Positions 11,893 through 23,414 are shown, numbered from the stretch's first letter. The stretch: 64,000 nt of DNA from Nansenia antarctica (GCA_963989245.1 OZ022344.1:11930231-11994230), one strand, 5' to 3'. Translations and numbers: made by a program. Notes: generated from the sequence alone by a model not told the origin.

Positions 11893-12423
11893 CATGCAAT
11901 GTCTTTTTTCATCCAGTCTCTTTGTTATAGGAGAGTCTCTGTCTGCAGTAACCAGTAGTACAGCAGTCTACATAATGAACATCTAACACCACCTGACCAG
12001 ATGTCTTCTATGGTGTCACTACGAGTGTGTCTCCTCATGTCTCCAAGGTTCACTACTAGTGTGGGTCCTCATGTCTCTGTGTTCACTACTAGTGTGGGTC
12101 CTCATGTCTCTGTGTTCACTACTAGTGTGGGTCCTCATGTCTCCATGTTCACTACTAGTGTGGGTCCTCATGTCTCCATGTTCACTACTAGGGTGTGTTC
12201 TCATGTTTCCCTGACCAGCTGTGTTCTGTGTGTGTGTGTGTGTGTATGTGTGGTATAGTCCTACTGGTGTGTGTTCTCATGTCTTCCTGCTGTACATGAT
12301 CCACGTCTGACTGATGAGGTGTTCTCTGATCCTGCCAGACATGGAATGTGATGATGTGATGGGAGGCTCCCTGAGCTGTCACAACAGGTAAACATGGAGA
12401 TGCAAGCAGCCTTGGGCTACGGT

Positions 12424-12461
<38 letters not shown>

Positions 12462-13317
12462 AGTGTGCGAGTGTGTGCGAGAATGTGTGAAGTGTGTGTG
12501 TGTGTGTGTTAGTCCTACCTGCAGTGTACTACGGAGGGTCCGGGGCTGGGGAGGGCTAGCCTGTTCTCTTCCACCTCCCCCACCAGGCGTAGCAAGGGTC
12601 CGCTGCAGTCAGGGGTCTGGTGGTCCGGCCAGGAGGAGTACCAGTAGTGCCTTACCTGTCTGCTCTCTGAGCCCACCTGGAGAGACATGCTTCTGTTAGA
12701 GAACTAATGCTGTAGTTAGGGCTAAATCAACCACTACTACCTACTCCCTAACCCCAAGTCCCTAGCCCCTACTCTCTAGCTTCCACCCCCCCACTCCCTA
12801 CTCCCTAGTCTGTAGCCCCTACTCTCTACTCCCTAAACCCTACCCCCTAAACCCTAACCCCTACTCTCTACTCCCTAAACCCTACCCCCTAAACCCTAAC
12901 CCCTAGCCCCTAATTGCTAGCCCCCTAGCCCCTACTCCCTATCACCTACTTCCTATCCCCTAGTTCCTAGCCTCTACTCCCTACTCCCTAACCCCTAGCC
13001 CCTAGTTCCTAGCCCCTACTCCCTACTCCCTAACCCCTAGCCCCTAGTTCCTAGCCTCTACTCCCTACTCCCTAACCCCTAGCCCCTAGTTCCTAGCCTC
13101 TACTCCCTACTCCCTAACCCCTAGCCCCTAGTTCCTAGCCCCTACTCCCTAGCTAGCCTCTAGTCCCCGAGGCTGTCTGTAACATAAGTTGATGTTCTCA
13201 CCTGAACTGTCATGTCTCGGACAGTGTAGTCATCACACTCTGTCACTATGGCGACCGTGAGGTCAAACCTGCCATAGCTACCTGTCTTTTCTGGCCAGTA
13301 CAGCTCACACTTCTGAA

Positions 13318-13350
<33 letters not shown>

Positions 13351-13359
13351 AACGCACAA

Positions 13360-13445
<86 letters not shown>

Positions 13446-15909
13446 CTGTCAGTACTGTTACCGACAACTGCTCACATTTCCCTGTATGTCTTCTTTTAGT
13501 ATTTTAAAATAAGACATCCCAAACCTTCTCTAGATTGCCAAATGAATAGCCGGCACTTCGGATTGACAGTTAAACTATCAGTCGCACTGCAAAGTCCCGC
13601 CCACAATGCCTCTTCAGCTGCGGCTTGCCTTTCAGACAGACAACAGCTGTAGCGTTCCGAAACTGTTCAATTCAATTAAATTCAAAGGGCTTTTTTGGCA
13701 TTGGAAACAACAGTTTACATTTCCTGTCACGGCTCCGCCATCATATCCACTACCTGCAGAGATTGGCATTGGTCTTCGATCTGACAATCAACTCATCACT
13801 ACAAATACACCTGCACCTGCTGCTAGTCAAGCCGGATCGTTGACATTCATGGTTTGTCTCTGTGCCACGCTTCCAGCGCTGTTATCCTGCCCATCAACCT
13901 GTTTAACCCTTGTTCTCCCTGTCCTCCAGAAGATACCTAACCTGCCTGACCCCTGTCTGACTGCCCGCCTGCAAGCTTGACCCCTGCCTGTCTGATTACG
14001 CACCTGCCTGCACGACCCCTGCCTGTCTGATTACGCGCCTGCCAGCTCGACCCCTGCCTGTCTGATTACGCGCCTGCCTGCTTGACATTTACATTTACAT
14101 TTTTGGCATTTAGCAGACGCCTTATTCCAAAGCGACTTACAATCAATACATTTGAATACTAAGCATGTGAATCAGCAGTCCACTATTCGTTGCAGGAAGA
14201 GTACCTCTAGCTCAGGCCCGGGGCCACTGATAGAAGGAAAAACCTTCTCCCTATTATCGCCTTCTACTAAAGCTTGACCCCTGCCTGTCTGATTACGCGC
14301 CTGCCTGCACGACCCCTGCCTGTCTGACTACCCACCTGCCTGCCCCACCTGATCCTCTTATTAAAACAACTTGCTTAACCCTTACCTGCCTGTCCCGTGT
14401 TTGTGCATTTGGGTTCAGCCTCTGATTCGTGGCATTTCCAAGGCAAGTGGAATTACAGAGCATTTTCTGATTGACACATCTATCAGTCGCACAGCAAATC
14501 CCACCCACACTACTGCTGCTGCTGCTGCTTGCCTTTCAGACAGAGAACAAAAGGCAGCCATAGCGTTAAGAAACTAGGCCCCGAGTAGGTTTAGTTGCCG
14601 CTCTAAAAAGCTGTAGCGTCGTTCCCTTTCAGACACAACTAAAAGGCATGACTGAAGCGCTAGAGGAGCGCAACACACACACACACATTCCCCCTCTGTC
14701 TGAAAGGGGAATACGCAGTACACAGTACAGAGTAGCCCCCAGGCTGACAGGCTGAGGGACTGTACCTCGATCTTCTCCTTCAGCTTGGTGATCATGACGA
14801 TGATGGGACAGCCGTCCTGCCACACCATGTCCCAGAAGTCCTCTACTGTGTTCACCATAGGGCCCTGCGTGGCTATGTAAGCCCTGGGCGCACTGTTATA
14901 ACCCTGCATAGAAGACACACAGCATTAGAACCCTGCATAGAAGACACACAGCATTAGAACCCCGAATAGAAGACACACAGCATTAGAACCCTGAATAGAA
15001 GACACACAGCATTAGAACCCTGAATAGAAGACACACAGCATTATAACCCTGCATAGAAGACACACAGCATTAGAACCCCGAATAGAAGACACACAGCATT
15101 ATAACCCTGCATAGAAGACACACAGCATTATAACCCTGCATAGAAGACACACAGCATTATAACCCTGCATAGAAGACACACAGCATTAGAACCCTGAATA
15201 GAAGACACACAGCATTGTGGCAGCGTTAACCCTGCGTAGGAGGGAGACTCCAGAGTTAGGGCTGTGTCATTTCCACAGCAGCTTCCTGTCTTTACCACCT
15301 GTACTTCCTGTGGGTGTCCTTGGTTGACGCTCCCACGCAAAACCAACGATCGACATCCTCAACATTGTAACATCCTCAAAATCGCACTCGACGATTCTAG
15401 ACCACTCAGGACAAGCCAGCAGTAATGTGTGTGTGGGATATGCTAGTGCTTGGAGAAAGACACGCTTCTAACCTCGATGTAGTTGGCGTTGATGTATCTT
15501 TCAGGCCTGTCCTCTGCTGCCGAGCTCGTCAGACACACACGTGTTTCAGGGTCTGGTTAACATACGTGCAGACAGACAAAGCATGTGAACAGCTCATCAC
15601 ATGGATATTATTACCATGTCAAGGTATGGTGCAGTACAGCATTGTATTGTACAGTATCTGTACTCACTAGGTAGTATGGTCTTGTAGCTATACTCACTAG
15701 GTAGTATGGTCTTGTATACTCACTAGGTAGTATTGTCTTGTATACTCACTAGGTAGTATGGTCTTGTATCTATCCTTCACAGCATGTCCAGGGATGTCCA
15801 GTTCTGCAGGGTTGACAAAGTTGGGAGGGATTTTCTGTTGGAGAGAGAAAGATACTTTTGAGACTCAGCATGTGTGTGTGTGTGTGTGTGTTTGTGTGTT
15901 TGTGTGTGA

Positions 15910-15947
<38 letters not shown>

Positions 15948-16131
15948 CTGGTACTCTGAGTTGAGGCTGTGTGTGTCTGCAGCAGCCAGCTGCAGCATGG
16001 TAGAGGTCAGGGGTCGTGAGGAGGAGCGGAGCAGGTGGAGGATTGTCTCTCTGGGGGTGGAGACGGAACACAGAGGCTCCACAGCCCCCAGACTGCTCAC
16101 GTCCAGTACCAAAGACACGTTGGAGCCACGC
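11047..16131 (-). CDS. ptpn7: Protein tyrosine phosphatase non-receptor 7 (HePTP-like), N-terminal exon not found
   Basis: Eight coding exons: 16131-15948, 15834-15750, 15552-15473, 14903-14766, 13312-13202, 12676-12519, 11569-11456 and 11170-11047. Splice sites are GT-AG and phases fit throughout, giving 330 residues plus a split first codon; human PTPN7 has 360. The first exon holds the kinase interaction motif RGSNVSLVLD, through which PTPN7 binds ERK and p38 and whose Ser is a PKA site in human. Then come KDRYKTILP, YINANYI, ATQGPM, the WPDHQTP general-acid loop, the P-loop HCSAGIGRTGC (Cys at the 12519/11569 junction) and the Q-loop GGMIQTSEQYQF. Family role: cytosolic phosphatase restraining MAP kinases, mainly in blood cells. 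KIM conservation, a short C-terminus and adjacency to arl8a favour PTPN7 over PTPRR and PTPN5. The missing N-terminal exon may lie in the N gap. Three array-disturbed sites are described separately. Confidence 0.94.
11220..11452. repeat. (TG)n-rich microsatellite, ptpn7 last intron
   Basis: Imperfect TG with TGTC and TGTT interruptions, between the last two exons of ptpn7. Confidence 0.85.
11633..11745 (+). repeat. hAT-like repeat fragment (caggggaggctggtgg type)
   Basis: Begins caggggaggctggtggaggt and continues with a ggaggacaggctg segment and an aatgcatggaacggaatg segment. A second short piece with the same start lies at 62176-62210. I associate this repeat with salmonid/pike-lineage genomes. 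No clear second end was found. Confidence 0.5.
11773..12250. repeat. (CA)n tract and 30-bp minisatellite in a ptpn7 intron
   Basis: (CA)n at 11773-11890 is followed at 12025-12205 by about five copies of a unit containing ttcactactagtgtgggtcc. The unit gives spurious repetitive open frames. Lies between ptpn7 exons 12676-12519 and 11569-11456. Confidence 0.85.
12422..12510. repeat. (TG)n microsatellite beside a ptpn7 donor
   Basis: The tract ends about 8 bp before the intron boundary at 12518. On the transcribed strand it reads CA just after the donor of the WPD-loop exon. CA tracts next to donors can influence splicing (family knowledge: hnRNP L binding); no effect is shown here. Confidence 0.8.
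12725..13155. repeat. C-rich telomere-like minisatellite, ptpn7 intron
   Basis: Imperfect 11-12 bp units (ccctagcccctagttcctag, ccctactccctaaccc) fill the intron between exons 13312-13202 and 12676-12519. Higher-order copies of about 48 bp are evident at 12960-13145. Confidence 0.85.
13318..13441. repeat. (CA)n microsatellite
   Basis: Starts six bases upstream (in transcript sense) of the acceptor at 13312, so it replaces the usual pyrimidine tract with (TG)n on the transcribed strand. Confidence 0.85.
13555..14085 (-). repeat. Dispersed repeat (copy 2) and 33-bp minisatellite
   Basis: 13555-13730 is the reverse-orientation relative of 5825-6035. It is followed by DNA ending in copies of cgacccctgcctgtctgatt plus acgcgcctgcctg (13970-14085, continuing at 14275-14345). 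Confidence 0.65.
14087..14271 (-). mobile_element. L2/SINE tail insertion with 7-bp target duplication
   Basis: Reverse-complement copy of the last part of the L2 found at 8700-8880. It is flanked by gcttgac at 14080-14086 and 14272-14278 and inserted into the 33-bp minisatellite. A very short 5'-truncated retro-insertion. Confidence 0.7.
14465..14660 (-). repeat. Dispersed repeat (copy 3)
   Basis: Shares gcttgcctttcagacaga with the 13555-13730 copy, and a segment like cgagtaggtttagtt with 5580-5605 in reverse. Lies in the ptpn7 intron upstream of exon 13312-13202. Confidence 0.55.
14893..15213. repeat. Minisatellite built from a ptpn7 splice acceptor, 11 copies
   Basis: About 29-bp units of which the first contains the real acceptor (TATGCAG before GGTTAT, exon start 14903). 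Ten further copies, each with a CAG in the equivalent place, run upstream in transcript sense as far as 15213. See findings. Confidence 0.85.
15661..15767. repeat. Minisatellite built from a ptpn7 splice donor, 4 copies
   Basis: Units of 26-30 bp, each reading (transcript sense) AAGACCATACTACCTA followed by GTGAGTATA; one copy has a single substitution. The copy closest to the coding exon provides the real exon end at 15750; three more lie in the intron. Confidence 0.9.
15872..15947. repeat. (TG)n microsatellite abutting a ptpn7 donor
   Basis: The tract reaches the GT of the donor at 15947-15946 (transcript sense GTACACACAC), directly after the KIM exon. Confidence 0.85.
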
Positions 16132-16161
16132 CTACAGAGACACAGGTGGGACAAGTGGCTC

Positions 16162-16165
16162 AGGG

Positions 16166-16212
<47 letters not shown>

Positions 16213-16652
16213 ACCTATCACCTATGTATCTGTTTGTCTATTTGTCCTTCTGTTTGTCTGTTTGTCTGTCCATCCATCCACCCAACCAACCCACCCATTC
16301 NNNNNNNNNNNNNNNNNNNNNNNNNNNNNNNNNNNNNNNNNNNNNNNNNNNNNNNNNNNNNNNNNNNNNNNNNNNNNNNNNNNNNNNNNNNNNNNNNNNN
16401 NNNNNNNNNNNNNNNNNNNNNNNNNNNNNNNNNNNNNNNNNNNNNNNNNNNNNNNNNNNNNNNNNNNNNNNNNNNNNNNNNNNNNNNNNNNNNNNNNNNN
16501 CCCTGAAACTGAGGGACAACAACACCAACAACAATAACAACAACAACAACCAAAAGCCGCACACACATTAACTGTCATCATCATTCAACATGTTCTCTGC
16601 TTCAGATCAGACACAGAGCTTCTTCTCCCATCCTGTCTGTCTCTCTGTATAC

Positions 16653-16688
<36 letters not shown>

Positions 16689-17035
16689 GTAAACCTGTTT
16701 CTGTCTGTTTGTCTCTCTGTATAGCTGTACTGTCTGTTTGTTTGTCTGTTTTTCTGTCTGTCTCGTTGTATAGCTGTCCTGTTTGTCTATCTGTTTGTCT
16801 GTCTCTCTGTATAGCTGTCCCTATCTGTCTGTCACTACATGGTCTGTCTGTGTGTCTGTGTGTCTGTCTGTTGTCTGTCTGTGTGTGTGTGTGTGGTGTG
16901 TGTGTGTGTGTGTGTGTCTGTCTGTCTGTCTTACTGTCTGTCTGTCTGTCTGTCACTACACTGTCTGTCAGTCTGTCAGTCTGTCTGTCTGTCTGTCGAT
17001 ACACTGTCTGTCTGTCTGTCTGTATGCGTACCTGT
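16162..17035. repeat. (TATC)n and (TGTC)n tracts around an assembly gap
   Basis: (TATC)n at 16169-16212, degenerate TGTC repeats to 16300, 200 Ns at 16301-16500, then (TGTC)n with TG runs at 16625-17035. The gap sits in simple repeats where the ptpn7 first coding exon might be expected. Confidence 0.85.
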
Positions 17036-17159
17036 CCTGTCAGTCAGTCTGTGGCGCTACTCCAGGGCTCTCCTTGTGTCAGAATGAAACCCAACCCGAG
17101 TGACAGGAAATGTAAAGTACGTATGCACAACAGCTCAAGAAGAAATAAGTGAAAGCTAG

Positions 17160-17172
17160 AGGGAGAGAGAGG

Positions 17173-17222
<50 letters not shown>

Positions 17223-17640
17223 GGATGGGTGGGGGGGTGGGGTGGGGTGGGGGTAGTAGGAGGGAGAGCAGGAACAGACTTGTAGGTTTATTTCCCGCAA
17301 TGCCACAGAGTGAGTAGTTGGTTTCTGCTGTGGCTGGAGGAACACATGTCTAAACCTGATGAACAGAATGTCCCAGAAGAGGAGGAGAGGAGAGGAGGAG
17401 AAAAGGAGGAGAAAAGGAGGAGAAAAGGAGAGGAGAGGAGAGAAGTGCAGAGGGGAGGAGAAGAAAGGAAAGGAGAGGAGAGGAGAGGAGAGGAGAGGAG
17501 AGGAGAGGAGAGGAGAGGAGAGGAGAGGAGAGGAGAGGAGAGGGGAGGAGAGGAGAGGAGAGCAAAGGAAAGGAGAGGAGATGAGAGGTGAGGTGAGGAG
17601 ATGAGAGGAGAGGAGAGGAGGAGAGATGAGAGAAGAGACC
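17160..17640. repeat. Purine tracts: (GA)n and (GGAGA)n
   Basis: (GA)n at 17160-17220 and about 230 bp of (ggaga)n-like purines at 17375-17625. Open frames across it are artefacts. Confidence 0.9.
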
Positions 17641-17699
17641 TGGCTATCCAGAGAAGACATGTGCCCATCTCTGCCCACACAACCAGATGTAAAATGAGC

Positions 17700-18517
17700 T
17701 GCATTTCCTAACCTCTTGTCCTTTTTGATTAGATCAGAAAATAAATATCAGTTACGGTCTCACTCACACTAGCTTTTAACAGACCCAAAAAGAAGAAAAG
17801 GTAATGGTAGAAATAGCTTTAGCCACTCAGCTCTGGGGTCCTGTAATTCTCTCTAGAACAGGTTACAACTTGAGGATCTGGTCACTTTGGTGGAGTTTAA
17901 ACACTTGGTCGACACAAATATCACAGATGAGTTTAACTATCATTAGGACAGCTATTTTTAGTGTGTGTGTGTGTGTGTCTACAGTTTGTTCAATTTTGTT
18001 TTGTTTCTCCTGCTGTCGGATCAGGACTCTCTTGAAAAATATTTCTTATCTCAATGAGACCAAGCTGTATAAATAAAGGTTAAATAATACATGTATGATC
18101 ATACTGTATAAGAAACACATCTTTGCTCCACATAGACCCACAATGAATTTGAAAACAAATAACATATTGATAAAATCACATTATCTGTTGTGCAATCATG
18201 GCAGCGTGCTATGAGAAAAGGGCAACCTAGTGGAGCACCAGCACAAGTAAAGCTGAGCTCCCTTGCCATTCGTCCTTCTACTATAAGTAGAAGTACGAAT
18301 AGATAATATAACATTTCAAATGTTTTTTAATGTTTTTTTTGTGTGTGTAATGTTTACCGGCCATTTCTGATTTATAAAAGTGTATTTACATTTACAATTG
18401 AAACGCTTGTGTGTGTAATGTAATGCTTACTACTAAATGTAGTTTATTTCACTTGCTTTGGCAATGTAGACATACAGTATGTTTTCCATGCCACTAAACC
18501 ACCTTTGTATTTAATAT

Positions 18518-18599
<82 letters not shown>

Positions 18600-19030
18600 A
18601 GGGGGGACTAGTAGAGTGTCTCCCTCAGTATCAAGGCTCTAGGCTGGAGATAATCTCTGTATGCTAATATTTCATGATTAATGTATCAGGTCAACAGTGT
18701 GTGTGTGTTTGTGTATGTGTGAGTGAGTGTGTGTGTATATGTGTATGTGTGAGTGTTTGTGTACATGCTGTAATATTCTATTGTACCACTGGTTATTGGC
18801 TTATTCTGTATCCAAACTAGTATTTAATGACGTGCTCAGATGACCATCAAAAAACTGAGGCCGTGAGCATTGACATTGATTATTTTGTTCTTATTTATTT
18901 TATTTGTTTTGTTATTTGTTGTTATGTATGTTGATGTTTTTCTACTTTGTTATATGTTCTGTGATGTTATGCTTACGTCTTTCTTCTTTGTTTTATGTTT
19001 TTATGATGATTTCTTGTATATGTTCTGTGT
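17700..19030. other. Intergenic stretch without a recognisable gene
   Basis: AT-rich DNA with a (GA)n tract at 18524-18590, short TG tracts, and a piece of the dispersed repeat family at 18440-18515. No frame resembles a known protein. Confidence 0.5.
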
Positions 19031-19038
19031 GGACCCCA

Positions 19039-19123
19039 GGGGGGTATTCCATCAACGTTGCTAAAGGAAGATCCAGGCTTAACCCTGGATTTTTCCTTTA
19101 GCGACGTTGATGGAATATCCCCC
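19039..19123. mobile_element. Palindromic MITE-like hairpin
   Basis: The left arm ggggtattccatcaacgttg pairs with caacg/gacgttgatggaatatcc on the right, arms of about 40 bp with a few mismatches. It is a small fold-back element. The tail aaatcaaatcaaatcaaacc at 19157-19178 marks a separate retro-element end. Confidence 0.6.
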
Positions 19124-19439
19124 AGGAAGAGTAGCTGATGCAATGGGGATTCTAATAAATCAAATCAAATCAAACCACGATGAATGTATTGCTCTGTGGG
19201 CTCTGATGTTGTTGAACTATGAAGAATAAACATGTATTTATGGCTGTAGAGTCTACGTGAGATGATTCTATGTTATGGATTACAACTCTTCAACTACGTG
19301 AATTCTTCAATGGAAAGTTCAAGTGATTCAAATGGTAAGTTCAGTGTGTGAGTTGTGCAACAGAGGCTTGAATAATAACATGATGACGCTGACGCAACGT
19401 TTCTGCTTTCACACAGTTATGAAGCAACGACTCAACAGT

Positions 19440-20150
19440 ATTAACCCTACTACACCCTACTTCACCTTACGACACTCTACTACACCATACTACACCCTAC
19501 TTCACCCTACTACACCCTACTACACCCTACTACACCATACTTCACTCTACTAGAACATACAGCATGCATGGCGCTCAAGAAAAGAATATTAGTTTATGGA
19601 CTTCCTTTATAGAATGTATGCAGAGGTGATATGCATAACTTATGGTTATTCCACTAGTATGATATTATTATTATTATTTTTTTCTCTTTTTCCTTCTCTT
19701 CCATTTTCCTTTCTTTATTCTCTTCTTTCAAAGGCCATTCATGATGTTTATAACATTATAGTACTAAAATACTATTATAATAATCTTAAATAGGCTACTA
19801 TTAATAATTGTAATGGTGTGGGTATTGATATTTGAATATTATTATTAAATGTTTTATGTTTATCCTATTATGTTTATTTATTTTATTTGGTGGCATTTAT
19901 GTTGAGCTGGTTTAAATCCTTCTTGAGGGTTTTTGGGCGGAGTAAGACCTTGGTGTGGGAGGGTGGGTAGGGGGAATGTATGCAGGTATGAATGTTGTGT
20001 ATTTTGGTAATTGTTTTGTCATTGTCCTTTGTGTGTTTGTACATAAAATAAAAAATAAAAATTGATCACAAAAAAAAACCCATACTACAACAACATCCTA
20101 CTACACCATACTACACCCTACTACACTCTACGACACCATACCATACTCTA
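19440..20150. repeat. ctacaccctacta minisatellite interrupted by an A-tailed insertion
   Basis: Repeats like cctactacaccctactacac occur at 19443-19550 and resume at 20080-20150. The DNA between ends in aaaataaaaaataaaaattg and an A-run, so it looks like a retro-inserted 3' end. The family was not identified. Confidence 0.5.
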
Positions 20151-20394
20151 CAGCCTCACTGGTCTGCTGAGGCCAGATCAATCCCTACCAGTAACAACAT
20201 GATCAGACAGATATGAACCATATGACATTTAAACCATCTCTAAATCACTTGCAAGTGTACAGTTTTATATGACTTATCAATGGGTCTGGTTAACTGTTGT
20301 ATCTGTCACACCCGATTGAAGAAGGTGATGCAGGTTACTCACCCGTGCAGAGACGCCAATCTTCACTTGGTCTTCTGTGTCGCTCCTCTTCTCT

Positions 20395-20700
20395 AAAGAC
20401 ACACACATACACGGACACACACCTGAGTGACCTGTGTTTGTATGTGTGTGTGTGTTCTGTGTGTGTGTGTGTAGGTGTGTGTGTGTGTGTGTTTATGTGA
20501 GTGTGTGTTGGCCTGTGTCCCCGTCTAGGACACACTCTCAGGCTCCTGCTGTGCTCCTGAGCTTTGGGGAAGCTGCTGTTGAGAACGGGTGTTCTACCTC
20601 TCTACCGCTTCCTCTCTACCCACCCACTCACTCTCACACACACAGACACACACACACAAACACCCGCATGCACGCACGCACGCACGCATGCCACACACAC

Positions 20701-20746
<46 letters not shown>

Positions 20747-20765
20747 ACAGACACACACACACACA

Positions 20766-20805
<40 letters not shown>

Positions 20806-20855
20806 CTCTCGCTCTCTCTCTCTCACAGACACACACACACAGACACACAGACACA

Positions 20856-20895
<40 letters not shown>

Positions 20896-20933
20896 CTCTC
20901 GCTCTCTCTCTCTCACAGACACACACACACACA

Positions 20934-20975
<42 letters not shown>

Positions 20976-21025
20976 CTCTCGCTCTCTCTCTCTCACAGAC
21001 ACACACACACAGACACACAGACACA

Positions 21026-21073
<48 letters not shown>

Positions 21074-21075
21074 CT
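20395..21075. repeat. Compound (CA)n/(CT)n array with higher-order periodicity
   Basis: From 20716 a block of CTCTCTCTCGCTCTCTC, CACAGACACA and a CA run is repeated four times. Alternate blocks share the acacagacacacagacacag variant, giving an A-B-A-B pattern of about 180 bp. Confidence 0.85.
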
Positions 21076-21217
21076 TATTCAAGGTTATATGGCCTCTGCA
21101 GACCCAGGGCCATGGGCTCTCTAGAATCTAGGAGGAGAACACTCTCACTCATCTCAGATCAGAATATCAACAACATTGTTCTCTGCAGCTCCCTCGTCTG
21201 CTGGCATCAACACGTGT

Positions 21218-21220
21218 ACG

Positions 21221-21275
<55 letters not shown>

Positions 21276-21286
21276 TGTGTGTGTGT

Positions 21287-21318
<32 letters not shown>

Positions 21319-21844
21319 ACGATGTGAGCTGAGCAGTTTGGTCGTTTCCAGCACATGTACGATGTGAGCTGAGCAGTTTGGTCGTTTCCAGTCAGAGTTG
21401 AGTGGTGATGGTGTTTTACAGAGTGTCTCCATTGGAGAGCATTTCCAGTCATGTGCAATTCGTTATGAAGCAAAACTAACAGGTTTGTACAAGTTCAGCA
21501 GATGAATCTTCTAGAAGAGTTAACCGTGTAGGGACCATGCTTGACTGCTAGCAGTCCACATCATCAATATACACACGCTCTCCTCCCTCTCCCTGCCCCT
21601 CCCATTCACCCCCCCCCCCCACCCCCCACTCCTCCACTCCACCCCATGACTCAGGGCTGTGGTGGTTGCTAGGCGGTTGCTACGTGGGAGTCTGCCGCTG
21701 GTCAACCGGACGATTCAAGAAGGTTTGAGCTAGTCACTTCCTGTCTGAGACATACACACTTCCTGCTGTTGAGTAGCCAGGCTCTGACAAAGCCCTGACG
21801 CAGGAACTGCTGCCACCAATACTATCAACAGACACACATTCATC

Positions 21845-21920
<76 letters not shown>

Positions 21921-22085
21921 CACAGAAACTACTGTCACCAATACTGCCAACATACACTCACCAACACACCCTCATCAACACACACTCTCTTCATGCAATA
22001 CTACAAACACACATTCCATAGTGCATGTAAATGTGTGTGTTTGATACCTTTCCTCATTCCATTCCTTGCATTAAAAAGCGCTTTG
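21218..22085. other. Microsatellites and unique DNA, no gene seen
   Basis: (TG)n at 21222-21320, a short direct repeat gtacgatgtgagctgagcag at 21318-21345 and 21357-21384, and (CA)n at 21838-21916. Nothing coding is visible. Confidence 0.6.
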
Positions 22086-22089
22086 AGTT

Positions 22090-22979
22090 GCTTACTTACA
22101 TTAAAATTGGCTACGGAGGCCTCCAACAAAACACATCTTCGCAACAAGAAGGCATACGACAAGAGAGTCAGGTTTCAGAATATAGAGCCTGGCGACAGAG
22201 TGCTTATCAAAAATCTAGGCCTCAAAGGGAAACACAAGCTGGAGAATCGATGGTGTGAGACGCCATATATCGTCACAGAGAAGATGCCAAACCTGCCTGT
22301 CTACAAGGTGAAACCTGAGAGTGGGAACGGAAGGGTCAAAACCCTACATCGAGATTATCTCCTGCCCATAGGAGAGCTGGTGCGGATGCCAGTAGCAGTC
22401 AATGATGACCCCGTGCCCTCAAGGCCTAGAACTCGAACAGAGACTCAGAACAAGAAAAAGAGAGTGACTACGGACAAGGAAAAGAGAGTGACAACCGACC
22501 ACAAAGTACAACACGAATGTGAATCCTCTGACTCTTCCGATCTGGAGTGCAGCTGGCCAAACGGGCCATCCTATCGAACATACCTAGAGACGGTCCTGGA
22601 GAGAAGAGAAAGGTCCACTCTTAGTCCAAGACAGAGTGAAGCACATATGGAAGCAAGTGACAATCATGCAGATTCAGCAAGCAACAGTCAGTCAGAGTCA
22701 GAAAGTGACAGTCGTTCAGAGCCAGATCACTGCACCCAAGAAGACCGGAACCCAGAGACTGCACCAGAAACTGACTCAGAAGCGGAACCAGTTTCCAGTG
22801 AGGAAGATGATAGAAGAATGTCCACTAGATCACAGGCAAAACGTTCCCCTAAACAAGCTAGGCCAAAAAGATTAGTAAATCCAATAATGAGACTTACCTA
22901 TGATGAGCCTGGTAGAGCAAGGGACAAACCTCTTACCATTTTCCACCGAGGTGTGGTTATTAAGATTAGAAAGACCTAG
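22090..22979 (+). pseudogene. Ty3/Gypsy pol C-terminal fragment (end of integrase and tail)
   Basis: The frame ending at 22979 reads AYDKRVRFQNIEPGDRVLIK, then a segment with KHKLENRW, PYIV and VYKV, and LHRDYLLP. This is the C-terminal domain of a Ty3/Gypsy integrase as found in many fish elements. A long acidic and basic tail follows (SESESDSRSEPD, RSQAKRSPKQARPKRL). Protease, RT, RNase H and the integrase catalytic core are missing upstream, so the element is 5'-truncated. It is followed after about 100 bp by a purine tract and the 3' LTR. Confidence 0.85.
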
Positions 22980-23414
22980 AGTAGGCAAAGTCAGCTCACG
23001 CTACACCCTTTTATGTTTTTGAATTAAAGTTTGTTTATTGAGTCTGCTGAGGACATCAGACATTTAGAAGGGGGAGAGTGTAGCCCAGCTACTAAAGTGA
23101 GCTATGAGCATTTCAATAAATAAGTCCATTTAATAAATAAGCCTCATTTCATGGTTATGTACACGGTTATTAACATTTTTATAAGTTTATAATGTGTACT
23201 TGTTTACAAGCTCTAATGTGAGTTTGCTCATTGGTTATATGTCATTCATTCATTTCTTTATTTCATTGGTCCATCGGGAAGAGCTAGCCAACTGTAATGT
23301 ATGCTGAGAGAGAGGGGGCGGGACTTTGTACTAATAGTGTTAGGTTGCACTAAGTAACATGTCAGAATGTTTGAGGACATCGTCGAGTGAAATAAGACTT
23401 GTATATGCTGTGTG

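Noticed and set aside
12290..12382. Minus-strand frame containing HVWQDQRTPHQS, resembling a PTP WPD loop
   Set aside because: The true WPD exon with WPDHQTP and correct phases lies at 12519-12676. This stretch has no matching splice phases and runs into a minisatellite. Probably coincidence.
20347..20393. Possible ptpn7 5' exon (acceptor-like ctttag and donor GTGAGT on the minus strand)
   Set aside because: In the phase needed to join the KIM exon it contains a stop (TGA). Its translation resembles nothing in PTPN7. A non-coding exon cannot be excluded.
20434..21327. Long open frames of Thr-His, Ser-Leu or Val-Cys repeats
   Set aside because: They are translations of CA, CT and TG microsatellites. 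The same applies at 11225, 11685, 13160, 16709, 17079, 45358, 49859, 53555 and 60660.
22090..22979. A host gene for a chromatin-like acidic protein
   Set aside because: The N-terminal part matches Gypsy integrase ends, and a polypurine tract and LTR follow directly.
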